Shown here: piece by piece, positions 1 to 6,380 of the stretch
How positions within the stretch are numbered: position 1 is the first letter of the stretch
How the letters are laid out: every line of letters begins with the position of its first letter
DNA from: Ignavibacteriales bacterium
Lineage (GTDB): Bacteria > Bacteroidota > Ignavibacteria > UBA10030
Direction: 5' to 3'
Assembly (NCBI GenBank): GCA_016207365.1
Contig: JACQPU010000206.1
Coordinates: 1-8,398, forward strand
Length of the DNA stretch: 8,398 nucleotides
The notes under the pieces: generated by a model
The model's input: the letters and a program-made list of their open reading frames with translations, nothing else
Told to the model about the DNA's origin: nothing
The model's database searches: none
Position numbers and translations under genes: made by a program

Positions 1-20
1 AACCGTGAACCATGAACCGC
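1..20. repeat. edge of a heptamer tandem repeat
   Basis: Immediately downstream of the metallo-hydrolase stop codon the sequence reads AACC, GTGAACC, ATGAACC, a seven-base unit present twice plus a partial copy, then GC. The array is cut by the window edge, so its true length is unknown. The unit resembles the GTRAGAM heptamers between gpmA and metH. Two copies alone are weak evidence; the recurrence of the same period elsewhere in the window raises the confidence. Confidence 0.4.
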
Positions 21-869
21 TTAGCCTAACACAATTTTCTCATTCACCACAAAACCCTTCTCTGATGGCTTCACAGTGATCGCTTCGACATTTGGATCAT
101 GTTCAAGGAACAGCACCCACCGCTCTTCGGAAGCTCTCCCCAGTATTTTCTTCTTTTCTTCAATTGTGACCAATGGACGCACATCGTAGGCCATGACGTA
201 CGGAAGCGACACATGAGACACGGTGGGGATCAGATCGCAGCAGAAGAGCATTGTCGTCTTCCCATCGGATATAAGCGGCAGCTGTTGAGCCGAGGTGTGC
301 CCGTTGCACACAACGAGATTGATATTCGGAAACAACTCTCCTTCGTCATCGATGAACTCAAGAACACCAAGGTCGGCACGCGGAAGAAAATCATCTTTCA
401 TAAAACTTCCGCGGTCTTTTTCACCGGGCTTCTGCGCAAGCTCCCAATGGAGGCGTTGGACGTAGTATTTCGCTTTCGGAAAGGCAGGAACCAACGCTCC
501 GTTCTGGCGAACAGTAGACCCGCCGGCGTGATCAAAATGCAGATGGGTTAGAATCACATCTGTAATATCTTCGGGACGAATGCCACGCCGCGCCAGCGAA
601 TCGTTCAGATTCGAACCAGTCGTGTCGAGCTTGTAGATATCCTTCAGTTTGTCCGTGAACTTTGTTCCATTACCATCATCCACCAAAATCGCCCTCCCTT
701 TTCCACGAATCAGGAGGCAGCGGGCCGCAAGATCAATACGTTGACGTTCGTCCGGCGGATTGGTTTTACTCCAGAAGACCCAAGGCACGATACCGAACAT
801 GGCCCCGCCGTCAAGGGCAAACCGTCCGGTTTCAATCGGAGCAATGTCGTAATCCCCTATCCGCATCAT
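21..869 (-). CDS. metallo-beta-lactamase-fold hydrolase
   Basis: This is a 282-residue MBL-fold hydrolase, probably a soluble cytoplasmic di-zinc enzyme. The zinc ligand set is complete: HLHFDH at residues 109-114 (H109, H111, D113, H114), H191 in CNGHTS, D212 in CCDLIP and H257 in LEHDP. The spacing is that of AHL-lactonase-like members of the superfamily, but the substrate cannot be read from the sequence, so calling it a quorum-quenching lactonase would be a guess. No signal peptide is visible. Its start overlaps the stop of the upstream DUF309 gene. The ATG at 869 gives an ATGA overlap, but the second ATG at 866 lies six bases after the Shine-Dalgarno-like GAAAGG (878-873) instead of three, and may be the real start. 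The pair is almost certainly cotranscribed and translationally coupled. Confidence 0.9.
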   Translation of the reverse strand: MMRIGDYDIAPIETGRFALDGGAMFGIVPWVFWSKTNPPDERQRIDLAARCLLIRGKGRAILVDDGNGTKFTDKLKDIYKLDTTGSNLNDSLARRGIRPEDITDVILTHLHFDHAGGSTVRQNGALVPAFPKAKYYVQRLHWELAQKPGEKDRGSFMKDDFLPRADLGVLEFIDDEGELFPNINLVVCNGHTSAQQLPLISDGKTTMLFCCDLIPTVSHVSLPYVMAYDVRPLVTIEEKKKILGRASEERWVLFLEHDPNVEAITVKPSEKGFVVNEKIVLG

Positions 870-1258
870 TCGCCTTTCAGGTTTGCAGGTGCAGGAATTG
901 TTACCAGTGTAATGAAGGGAAACAGCGATGGAGAAAGAGTCGGGGTTTCACCAGGTGTCCTTCGTGTCATCGCATTCAAACACAACGCAATGTCTTTAAG
1001 GAGGGTTTCCAGGTCGATGGTCTTGTGAACAGGCCTGTAGGGCTCGAGCTTTTGTACGGTTTTTGTGAGCTGGCTTTGGGCGCCCTTAAAATTGCCGCAA
1101 TCGAGGTGATAAAGACCGGCGGCGAGTTGAATCAGGCCCTGGAGAAAGGTTCGGTCGGTCTCGCGGTATTCGTGCCAGAGGTCCTCCCAAACCTCGTGCG
1201 CGTCATAGAAATCACGCTCGTTGAAGAGCTCCAATCCCCTGTAGAATCGTTCGTCCAT
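866..1258 (-). CDS. DUF309 family protein
   Basis: This 130-residue protein belongs to the DUF309 family of small helical bacterial proteins of unknown biochemical function. Family signatures are FNERDFYDAHEVWEDLW at residues 12-28 (H21, E22, W24, E25) and QGLIQLAAGLYHLDCGN at 40-56. The conserved His/Glu pair in an AHEVWE context recalls metal-binding helical proteins, but no activity is established. The C-terminal tail after about residue 100 is proline- and threonine-rich and not recognisable. The chosen ATG gives the usual family N-terminus, in which a short MDxRFxxG segment leads straight into the first motif. There is no Shine-Dalgarno sequence, but a TATAAT box ends eight bases upstream, so the message is probably leaderless. 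It is the first gene of a two-gene unit with the metallo-hydrolase. Confidence 0.88.
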   Translation of the reverse strand: MDERFYRGLELFNERDFYDAHEVWEDLWHEYRETDRTFLQGLIQLAAGLYHLDCGNFKGAQSQLTKTVQKLEPYRPVHKTIDLETLLKDIALCLNAMTRRTPGETPTLSPSLFPFITLVTIPAPANLKGE

Positions 1259-1266
1259 TGGATGGC

Positions 1267-1295
1267 ATTATATCGATAAGTTGGGGGAAATTCAA
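1267..1295 (-). promoter_or_regulatory. sigma70-type promoter of the DUF309-hydrolase pair
   Basis: On the minus strand TTGAAT (1295-1290) and a perfect TATAAT (1272-1267) are separated by exactly 17 bases. The -10 box ends eight bases before the DUF309 ATG at 1258, so the predicted transcription start falls at 1260-1258, on or next to the A of the start codon. This predicts a leaderless mRNA, consistent with the absence of a ribosome binding site. Confidence 0.68.
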
Positions 1296-1445
1296 CGAAA
1301 GGAAGGCGACGAGAAGATGCTGAAAGCCATGGTGCCGGCATTCTCAGCAAGAAAAGGAAAAGGGCAAGAAACAAACGGAAATCAAACTCCAAAAAGCAAA
1401 GCGCAAGAACAGGAGGCAGTTGTGAATCATGAGGGATCACAGAAG
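1296..1445. repeat. low-complexity spacer with 7-base periodicity
   Basis: This gene-free stretch lies between the gpmA stop and the DUF309 promoter. Its middle part is purine-rich on the plus strand (pyrimidine-rich on the transcribed strand). From 1379 to 1406 four consecutive heptamers end in CAA (AAATCAA, ACTCCAA, AAAGCAA, AGCGCAA). An open frame crosses it on the minus strand, but it has no recognisable protein features. No stem followed by a T-run was found, so gpmA has no obvious intrinsic terminator here. Confidence 0.4.
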
Positions 1446-2081
1446 CTACAGGTATCTGTGTTCCACGATCTTTCCTTGCCCATCGTAGACATAGAGAAGC
1501 GGGGCGCCGGTGGTAATGTTCAACTCGAGAACTTCCTGCTTCGAAAGGCTATCGAGCTTCATCACGATGGAGCGGAGGCTGTTTCCGTGCGCTGAGACAA
1601 TAATGTTCTTGCCGGCCAGAAGGTCCGGAAGAATCTTCGATTCGAAATACGGAAGCGTTCGGGCCGCGGTGTCTTTCAGACTCTCGCTGATGCCCTCGGG
1701 ATTCAGATCGGTTTTGTCTTTTGGGGGAGGTACGTCGTAACTCCGGCGCCAGAGTTTCAACTGCTCCTCCCCATACTCCTTGCCGATTTCGGCTTTGTTC
1801 TTCCCTTGCAAGGCTCCGTAATGACGCTCGTTGAGCGCCTGGTCATATTCAATCGGAATATCCTGCTGACCGAGGATCTTCAGAACAATGTCCAGCGTGT
1901 CGATGGCCCGCTTGAGTACAGAAGTATAGGCCTTGTCGAATTTGTAATTCTTGAGTTTTTCGCCGGCTTGTCGGGCTTCCTGCTCCCCTTTGGGGGAAAG
2001 CGGGACATCCACCCAGCCGGTGAAGCGGTTTTCGAGATTCCATTGAGATTCCCCGTGACGTAAGAGCACCAAGTTTGGCAT
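1446..2081 (-). CDS. gpmA: 2,3-bisphosphoglycerate-dependent phosphoglycerate mutase
   Basis: GpmA interconverts 3-phosphoglycerate and 2-phosphoglycerate in glycolysis and gluconeogenesis through a phosphohistidine intermediate, in the cytosol. The 211-residue protein starts with LVLLRHGES, where R8 and H9 are the phosphate-binding arginine and the phosphorylated histidine. It continues with RFTGWVDVPLS (19-29), R58 in SVLKRAIDT, the acid/base glutamate E85 in LNERHYGALQG, and the second catalytic histidine H165 in SAHGNSLR. All signature residues are present. It is shorter than the roughly 250-residue Escherichia coli enzyme and matches the compact form known from many other bacteria, so it is not truncated. 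The ATG at 2081 gives the canonical N-terminus. No strong ribosome binding site precedes it. It follows metH after a repeat-filled spacer of 136 bases and may have its own promoter; the only candidate seen (TTGCTT-17-TATCAA, within the repeat edge) is weak. Confidence 0.96.
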   Translation of the reverse strand: MPNLVLLRHGESQWNLENRFTGWVDVPLSPKGEQEARQAGEKLKNYKFDKAYTSVLKRAIDTLDIVLKILGQQDIPIEYDQALNERHYGALQGKNKAEIGKEYGEEQLKLWRRSYDVPPPKDKTDLNPEGISESLKDTAARTLPYFESKILPDLLAGKNIIVSAHGNSLRSIVMKLDSLSKQEVLELNITTGAPLLYVYDGQGKIVEHRYL

Positions 2082-2217
2082 GATAGTTTGTGACTTGTTG
2101 AATTTGTGTGATTATTGATAAGAGCATGGATCGTAAGAAGCAAGAAGTGAGAAGTAAAAGCTGTTTCAATCGTGGGCGTATCCTTGCAACGTCTTACTTC
2201 TTACGTCTCACGACAAG
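2082..2217. repeat. inverted heptamer arrays between gpmA and metH
   Basis: The spacer holds two short arrays of a seven-base unit in opposite orientations. On the plus strand 2133-2160 reads GTAAGAA, GCAAGAA, GTGAGAA, GTAAAAG. On the minus strand 2211-2191 reads GTGAGAC, GTAAGAA, GTAAGAC. The arms can pair as a 14-bp stem with one G-T wobble (2132-2145 with 2192-2205), with a loop that includes the rest of the longer array. The structure lies just after the metH stop and could cap or stabilise the metH mRNA end, but it has no T-run, so it is not called a terminator. The remaining AT-rich 2082-2131 contains the gpmA 5' region. Confidence 0.7.
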
Positions 2218-5200
2218 CTACTTAACGAAAAAATACCTCGCATCCGGGTGGTGCACAATAATCGCGGATGTCGATTGTTCCGGCTCGAGTTGGAATTCTT
2301 CCGTGAGCGACACGTCGATCCGTTCGGGGCGCAGGAGTTCAAAGAGTTTTTCCTGATCCTCCAGATTCGGACATGCCGGGTAGCCGAAGCTGTAGCGTGA
2401 GCCCTGGTAGTGCTGACTAAAGAGCTTACGAATCTCGGATGCATCGTTGCCGGCTATGCCAAGTTCCTCCCTTATCCGCTTGTGCCAAAGCTCAGCAAGC
2501 GCCTCCGCGGACTCGACACTCAATCCATGAAAGTACAGATAGTCCCTGTAGTTGTGAGATCGAAAGAGGTTTTTGGAATATTCAGATGCCCGCCGTCCGA
2601 CTGTTACAAGATGCATGGCCACGACGTCCATCCGTCCGCTTGACACCGAAGCAAAGTAATCAGAAATGCAAAGCCGCTTGCCGTGTTTCTGACGCGGAAA
2701 CGTGAATCGCACGAACTCCCGCCGCTGAACGCTGTCGGCGGGTGGATAATACACGATCAGATCCTCGGCTTCGGATTGGCATGGAAAATAGCCATAGACC
2801 ACCTTTGGAACCAGCAACTCTTCTTTCCGGACCTTTTCCTTCAGTTTGGAAAGCTCGGGATGAATCTGCTCCCGAAGGATTCTCTGATACTCAGCCTCGC
2901 TGAGTGACCCTCGAACCACGCGCCACTGTCCGCGGATGAGAGCAATTTCGTTGATGTAGTTGTAAACCTCATCAAGAGAAATACCATCGACGATTTTGGA
3001 CCCCCAGAACGGGGGCGTCGGAATCGGTACATCAGTTCGGACAGTTGACCGGGATTCTGCGATTTCGATTTCCACAGCATCCTCAGCCACCACCTCATGC
3101 TCACTGGCAGCCATGGCGATTTTTGCCTCACTGCCCGTCAGTTGTTCCTCCGGACTTCCGGCCCCCGTTGGAATGATCTCTGCCGGCAACTTCCCTTCCC
3201 GCAACGCATCCATGAACTTGAGGCCGTCAAAAGCATCGTTTGCATAGGAAAGGGGCCCTTTGTACAACGGGCGCAGGTCTTGCTCGACATACCGTTTCGT
3301 CAGCGCAGCTCCACCAAGGATAACCGGAATCTTCAGATCGCGCTCGTTCATCACTTCAAGATTTTCCTTCATCACCAGCGTAGATTTCACGAGCAGACCG
3401 CTCATGCCAATGGCATCTGCATGGTTCTCTTCAGCCGCATGAAGCATGGTTTCGATTGAACACTTGATGCCCAGGTTTAGGACGCGATAGCCGTTGTTCG
3501 TCAGAATAATATCCACGAGGTTTTTCCCGATGTCGTGGACATCCCCCTTGACCGTGGCAACGACCATCGTGCCTTTTTGAGACTCGGCGGATTTTTCCAT
3601 GTATGGCTCAAGAAACGAAACAGCTGCTTTCATCACCTCCGCCGACTGGAGTACAAACGGAAGCTGCATTTGTCCCGACCCAAACAATTCCCCCACGACC
3701 TTCATACCATCCAACAGAATCGTATTAATGATCTCCAGGGCGGGGTATTTTTTGAGAGCCTCCTCAAGGTCTGTTTTAAGCCCGACGCGCTCGCCGTCTA
3801 TTATTCTGTTCTTTAATCGCTCCTCGACTGTGTCACCACGCACCGCCTGGCGGCGTTGTTCCCCTTTGAGGCTGGAAGAAAAGGCGAGCAATTCCTTGAG
3901 GGGATCGGAAGTGACCGTGCGGCTCTCGCCTTCGCCCTCAAAAACGCGTTCGTCAAAGACCAATCTCCGGCACAGGTCTCTTCCCTTTTCCTCGATCTTA
4001 TAGAGCGGCATGATCTTGGATGCATGAACGATCGCCATGTCCAGGCCTGCTTCAACAGCATAATGCAGAAAAACACTGTTCAGCATATGGCGCGCGTGGG
4101 GAGAAAGACCAAACGAAATGTTGCTCACACCGAGCAACGTGTGGACTTCCGGAAACTCGGCCTTAATCCTGCGGATTGCCTCGATTGTTTCAATACCGGC
4201 GCGCCGGAATTCCTCGTCTCCTGAACCGAGCGTAAACGTGAGCGCGTCAAAAATCAGATCCCGCGGTTTCATTCCGTACTTCCGCACGGCCAGATCATAG
4301 ATGCGGCGTGCAACGACAACCTTTGCGTCTGCAGTTTTCGCCATGCCGGATTCGTCGATGGTCAGCGCAATGACCGCCGCGCCATATTTCCTGCACAATC
4401 CGACGATTTTCTTTAAGCGCTCTTCGCCGTCTTCGAGATTGATCGAATTCACGATCGCTTTGCCGCCAATTTTCTGCAGTGCAGTTTCAATTACCGGCGG
4501 TTCAGTGGAGTCGATCACGAGAGGCGTTGTGATTTGCGCATTAAAGCGGGTGATCACCTCTTCCATATCGCGCGCTTCGTTCCGACCGACATAAGCCACA
4601 CACACGTCCTGCAAGTGCGCCTGATCCCTGACCTGCTCCTTCCCCATTGCCACAATGCCTTCCCAGTCCTCCTGTGCAAGAAGCTCCCGGAAGAGTTTGC
4701 TTCCGTTCGCGTTGGTTCGCTCACCGACCAAAACAGGAGGAGGATCGATGTGCAGGGGTACGGATTGATACAAGCTGGCAACGCTTGGCGTGAATTCCGG
4801 CTTTCTGGTAATTGGATCAAGATTGCCGACAGCATCGACGAGCTGTTGGATGTGTTCCTTTGTTGTTCCGCAACATCCACCAACGATTTGTACGCCCAGG
4901 TCTTTCACGAAATGCGAGAGGAATTGCACAAGTTCACCGGGACTCAGGTGGTAATGCGCCTGTCCGCCGATGTTCTCCGGAATCCCGGCGTTCGGCATGA
5001 CGAAGATGGGCATGGGACTTGTCGCTGAAAGGACGCGCACATGTTCGGACATTTCCTTGGGTCCCGTCGCACAGTTTATTCCGAACACATCAACGTCAAA
5101 CGGCTCAACGGCTGTGAGGGCAGCGGAGACTTCGGTACCGAGCAGCATCGTGCCCAGGGTCTCTACGGTCACCGAAACAATAACGGGGAGCTTCTTCCTG

Positions 5201-5742
5201 TTTTGGGCGAATGCAGAATGAACGCCCACGAGGGCAGCTTTTACCTGGAGGAGATCCTGGCATGTTTCGATACTGAGGAGGTCCGCTCCACCATCGATCA
5301 GCCCACGGGCTTGTTCGGCATAGGCGTCGGACATTTCCTGAAATCTAATATGTCCGAGCGAGGGAAGCTTCGTTGTGGGACCCATGGATCCTGCAACGAA
5401 GCGGGGATGCCCTTTGCTCGAATACTCGCGGGCCATTGCTGATGCAATCTTTGCGCCACGAACGTTCAGATCATATGCCAGGTGTTCTATTCCGTACTCG
5501 GCCAGTACAATGGAAGTCGAGCCGAAGGAGTTGGTTTCGATGACATCGCAGCCTGCTTCCAGGTAGTCCCGATGAACAGCCCGAACTGCATCCGGCTTGG
5601 TGATGACCAGGTGCTCGTTGCACCCGGCATATTGCTCGCCGCCGAAGTCATCGGGCGTGAGGTTCTGGCCCTGGAGATGGGTCCCCGTTGCACCGTCGAA
5701 GACAACGATTTTTTCCTTTAATATGTTGAGAAAGGTCTTCAT
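2218..5742 (-). CDS. metH: cobalamin-dependent methionine synthase
   Basis: MetH transfers the methyl group of 5-methyltetrahydrofolate to homocysteine through methylcobalamin, closing the methionine/SAM and folate cycles in the cytosol. At 1174 residues all four modules are present. The homocysteine-binding barrel (about 1-310) has zinc ligands C224 (INCATGP), C290 and C291 (GGCCGTT). The pterin-binding barrel spans about 335-600 (VGERTNANGS, GSGDEEFRRAG). The cobalamin region spans about 640-865, with the DxHxxG motif GDVHDIGKN placing the cobalt-ligating histidine at H736 and S781 in MSGLL. The reactivation domain covers about 920-1174, with the SAM-binding signature RYSFGYPACP (1116-1125) and a terminal HPDARYF. 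An acidic linker (about 865-900) precedes the last domain. An intact reactivation domain implies a flavodoxin- or ferredoxin-type electron donor elsewhere. The start at 5742 fits the family; no clear ribosome binding site precedes it. The leader carries a SAM-II-like riboswitch and terminator. Confidence 0.98.
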   Translation of the reverse strand: MKTFLNILKEKIVVFDGATGTHLQGQNLTPDDFGGEQYAGCNEHLVITKPDAVRAVHRDYLEAGCDVIETNSFGSTSIVLAEYGIEHLAYDLNVRGAKIASAMAREYSSKGHPRFVAGSMGPTTKLPSLGHIRFQEMSDAYAEQARGLIDGGADLLSIETCQDLLQVKAALVGVHSAFAQNRKKLPVIVSVTVETLGTMLLGTEVSAALTAVEPFDVDVFGINCATGPKEMSEHVRVLSATSPMPIFVMPNAGIPENIGGQAHYHLSPGELVQFLSHFVKDLGVQIVGGCCGTTKEHIQQLVDAVGNLDPITRKPEFTPSVASLYQSVPLHIDPPPVLVGERTNANGSKLFRELLAQEDWEGIVAMGKEQVRDQAHLQDVCVAYVGRNEARDMEEVITRFNAQITTPLVIDSTEPPVIETALQKIGGKAIVNSINLEDGEERLKKIVGLCRKYGAAVIALTIDESGMAKTADAKVVVARRIYDLAVRKYGMKPRDLIFDALTFTLGSGDEEFRRAGIETIEAIRRIKAEFPEVHTLLGVSNISFGLSPHARHMLNSVFLHYAVEAGLDMAIVHASKIMPLYKIEEKGRDLCRRLVFDERVFEGEGESRTVTSDPLKELLAFSSSLKGEQRRQAVRGDTVEERLKNRIIDGERVGLKTDLEEALKKYPALEIINTILLDGMKVVGELFGSGQMQLPFVLQSAEVMKAAVSFLEPYMEKSAESQKGTMVVATVKGDVHDIGKNLVDIILTNNGYRVLNLGIKCSIETMLHAAEENHADAIGMSGLLVKSTLVMKENLEVMNERDLKIPVILGGAALTKRYVEQDLRPLYKGPLSYANDAFDGLKFMDALREGKLPAEIIPTGAGSPEEQLTGSEAKIAMAASEHEVVAEDAVEIEIAESRSTVRTDVPIPTPPFWGSKIVDGISLDEVYNYINEIALIRGQWRVVRGSLSEAEYQRILREQIHPELSKLKEKVRKEELLVPKVVYGYFPCQSEAEDLIVYYPPADSVQRREFVRFTFPRQKHGKRLCISDYFASVSSGRMDVVAMHLVTVGRRASEYSKNLFRSHNYRDYLYFHGLSVESAEALAELWHKRIREELGIAGNDASEIRKLFSQHYQGSRYSFGYPACPNLEDQEKLFELLRPERIDVSLTEEFQLEPEQSTSAIIVHHPDARYFFVK

Positions 5743-5752
5743 CAGAAGTCTT

Positions 5753-5784
5753 AAAACAAAAATCCCCGACGCTCGGCGCCGGGG
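5753..5784 (-). terminator. intrinsic terminator in the metH leader
   Basis: On the minus strand CCCCGGCGC (5784-5776) pairs with GCGTCGGGG (5772-5764) as a nine-pair stem with one G-U pair and a three-base loop. It is followed at once by ATTTTTGTTTT. The U-tract ends eleven bases before the metH ATG and downstream of the metH promoter, so it can only act as a conditional attenuator: if it always worked, metH would be silent. It serves as the expression platform of the adjacent riboswitch. Confidence 0.92.
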
Positions 5785-5800
5785 TGGGATATTCGTTCGG

Positions 5801-5854
5801 ACCGACGCTTTAGCTGTTCTTGTAGTGGCCGCAATCTGTCGTCAAATCGCCACG
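5801..5854 (-). ncRNA. SAM-II (or SAM-V) type riboswitch aptamer
   Basis: The predicted metH leader begins with a perfect five-pair stem, GTGGC (5853-5849) with GCCAC (5829-5825). Its loop starts GATTTGAC and ends ATTGC. Downstream comes AGCTAAAG (5815-5808). In order and spacing these are the conserved pieces of SAM-II aptamers: GAUUU in the loop, UUGC before the 3' side of the stem, and GCUAAA about ten bases after it. The loop segment GACG (5843-5840) can pair with CGTC (5807-5804), giving the expected H-type pseudoknot. A gene for methionine synthesis downstream fits SAM-dependent repression. SAM-V shares the same binding core and cannot be excluded by eye. A covariance-model score was not available. 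Confidence 0.87.
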
Positions 5855-5858
5855 TCGA

Positions 5859-5887
5859 AATGTAGCAATGATTGGGCATTGAATCAA
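5859..5887 (-). promoter_or_regulatory. sigma70-like promoter of metH
   Basis: On the minus strand TTGATT (5887-5882) and TACATT (5864-5859) are 17 bases apart, each matching four of six consensus positions. The expected start lies about 5853, the first base of the aptamer's stem, so the transcript would begin with the riboswitch. That agreement is the main support. The outer end of the inverted repeat (5893) lies five bases upstream of the -35 box. Confidence 0.58.
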
Positions 5888-5892
5888 GGTCA

Positions 5893-5944
5893 GATTCGTG
5901 CTGATTTCACAGATGCGAGCGCAGATTGCTGATTACGCAGATTT
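5893..5944 (-). repeat. left 52-bp inverted repeat of the GxxExxY cassette
   Basis: On the minus strand this arm carries four AATCWGC heptamers (on the plus strand GCWGATT at 5900, 5921, 5928, 5937) and one ATCTGTG. It aligns without gaps to 6381-6432 in opposite orientation, about 40 of 52 positions identical, with heptamer spacing 9, 7 and 21 in both arms. Its inner end encodes the final codons and the TAA stop of the GxxExxY gene. Its outer end stops just short of the metH promoter. Confidence 0.85.
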
Positions 5945-6361
5945 GGTTGGATGCAGGCCAGGTTGAGTAAAGACTTTGCGCTTTACTTGAACGCTTCTTC
6001 CAAAATTGATCAAAAGGCCAACCTCGATCCCGGATACCCTCAAATAGTGAAGAAGTTGCTCTTCGTCAGATTTTGCAATGCTTTGGATCGCCTTGATTTC
6101 TACAATAATCCTATGCTCAACCAACAAGTCAACCGCAAAATCCCCGATCGGTTCGCCCCCATAATTCACCTCAAGCTTCTTCTGGTTTTCAACATGAAGG
6201 CCGAGTGCGCGAAGTTCCCTGGTCAAAACTCTCTCATAGATCTTCTCGAGAAACGAATGACCCAGACGATTGTGCACCCTGAATGCCGCCCCGATGATTG
6301 CGTGAGTAAGTTCCTGATGTGGATATCGATTCGCAGGGTATTCCCCCATAAGTTCCCCCAT
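5933..6361 (-). CDS. GxxExxY family PD-(D/E)XK-like protein
   Basis: This 142-residue protein belongs to the GxxExxY family of small PD-(D/E)XK nuclease-fold proteins, whose role is not established. The N-terminal helix region (LTHAIIGAAFRVHNRLG) leads to the name-giving motif, here SFLEKIY (36-42), with serine where the family normally has glycine. The core follows: D78 in FAVDLLVE, then E88 and K90 in IIVEIKA, which supply the D...ExK signature, then QLLHYLRVSGIEVGLLINFG (102-121). The last dozen residues look like an added tail, and the final four codons and stop lie inside the left inverted repeat. Two starts are possible. The ATG at 6361 has no ribosome binding site, whereas the ATG at 6349 is preceded by GGGGGA five bases upstream and is probably the real one. 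The gene is framed by inverted repeats, suggesting a mobile or formerly mobile cassette. No transposase is present. Confidence 0.88.
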   Translation of the reverse strand: MGELMGEYPANRYPHQELTHAIIGAAFRVHNRLGHSFLEKIYERVLTRELRALGLHVENQKKLEVNYGGEPIGDFAVDLLVEHRIIVEIKAIQSIAKSDEEQLLHYLRVSGIEVGLLINFGRSVQVKRKVFTQPGLHPTKSA

Positions 6362-6380
6362 GTTTTGACAAAGCTACACG

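Noticed and set aside
662..1279. Plus-strand open frame of 205 codons
   Set aside because: It lies antisense to the DUF309 gene and the start of the metallo-hydrolase, both with clear family motifs; its translation has no recognisable feature.
1132..1440. Minus-strand open frame crossing the gpmA-DUF309 spacer
   Set aside because: Half of it overlaps DUF309 in another frame, and the rest is a leucine/phenylalanine-rich reading of the low-complexity spacer that only mimics a membrane segment.
2132..2205. Rho-independent terminator after metH
   Set aside because: The stem is AT-rich, the loop is long and no T-run follows on the transcribed strand, so it is reported only as an inverted repeat.
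5821..5860. Cobalamin riboswitch for metH
   Set aside because: A GCCAC string is present and the gene uses B12, but the leader is far too short and lacks the B12-box consensus; the SAM-II pattern explains the same bases.
5743..5860. SAM-I (S-box) or SAH riboswitch
   Set aside because: The conserved core sequences of the S-box are absent, and no SAH-type core could be aligned.
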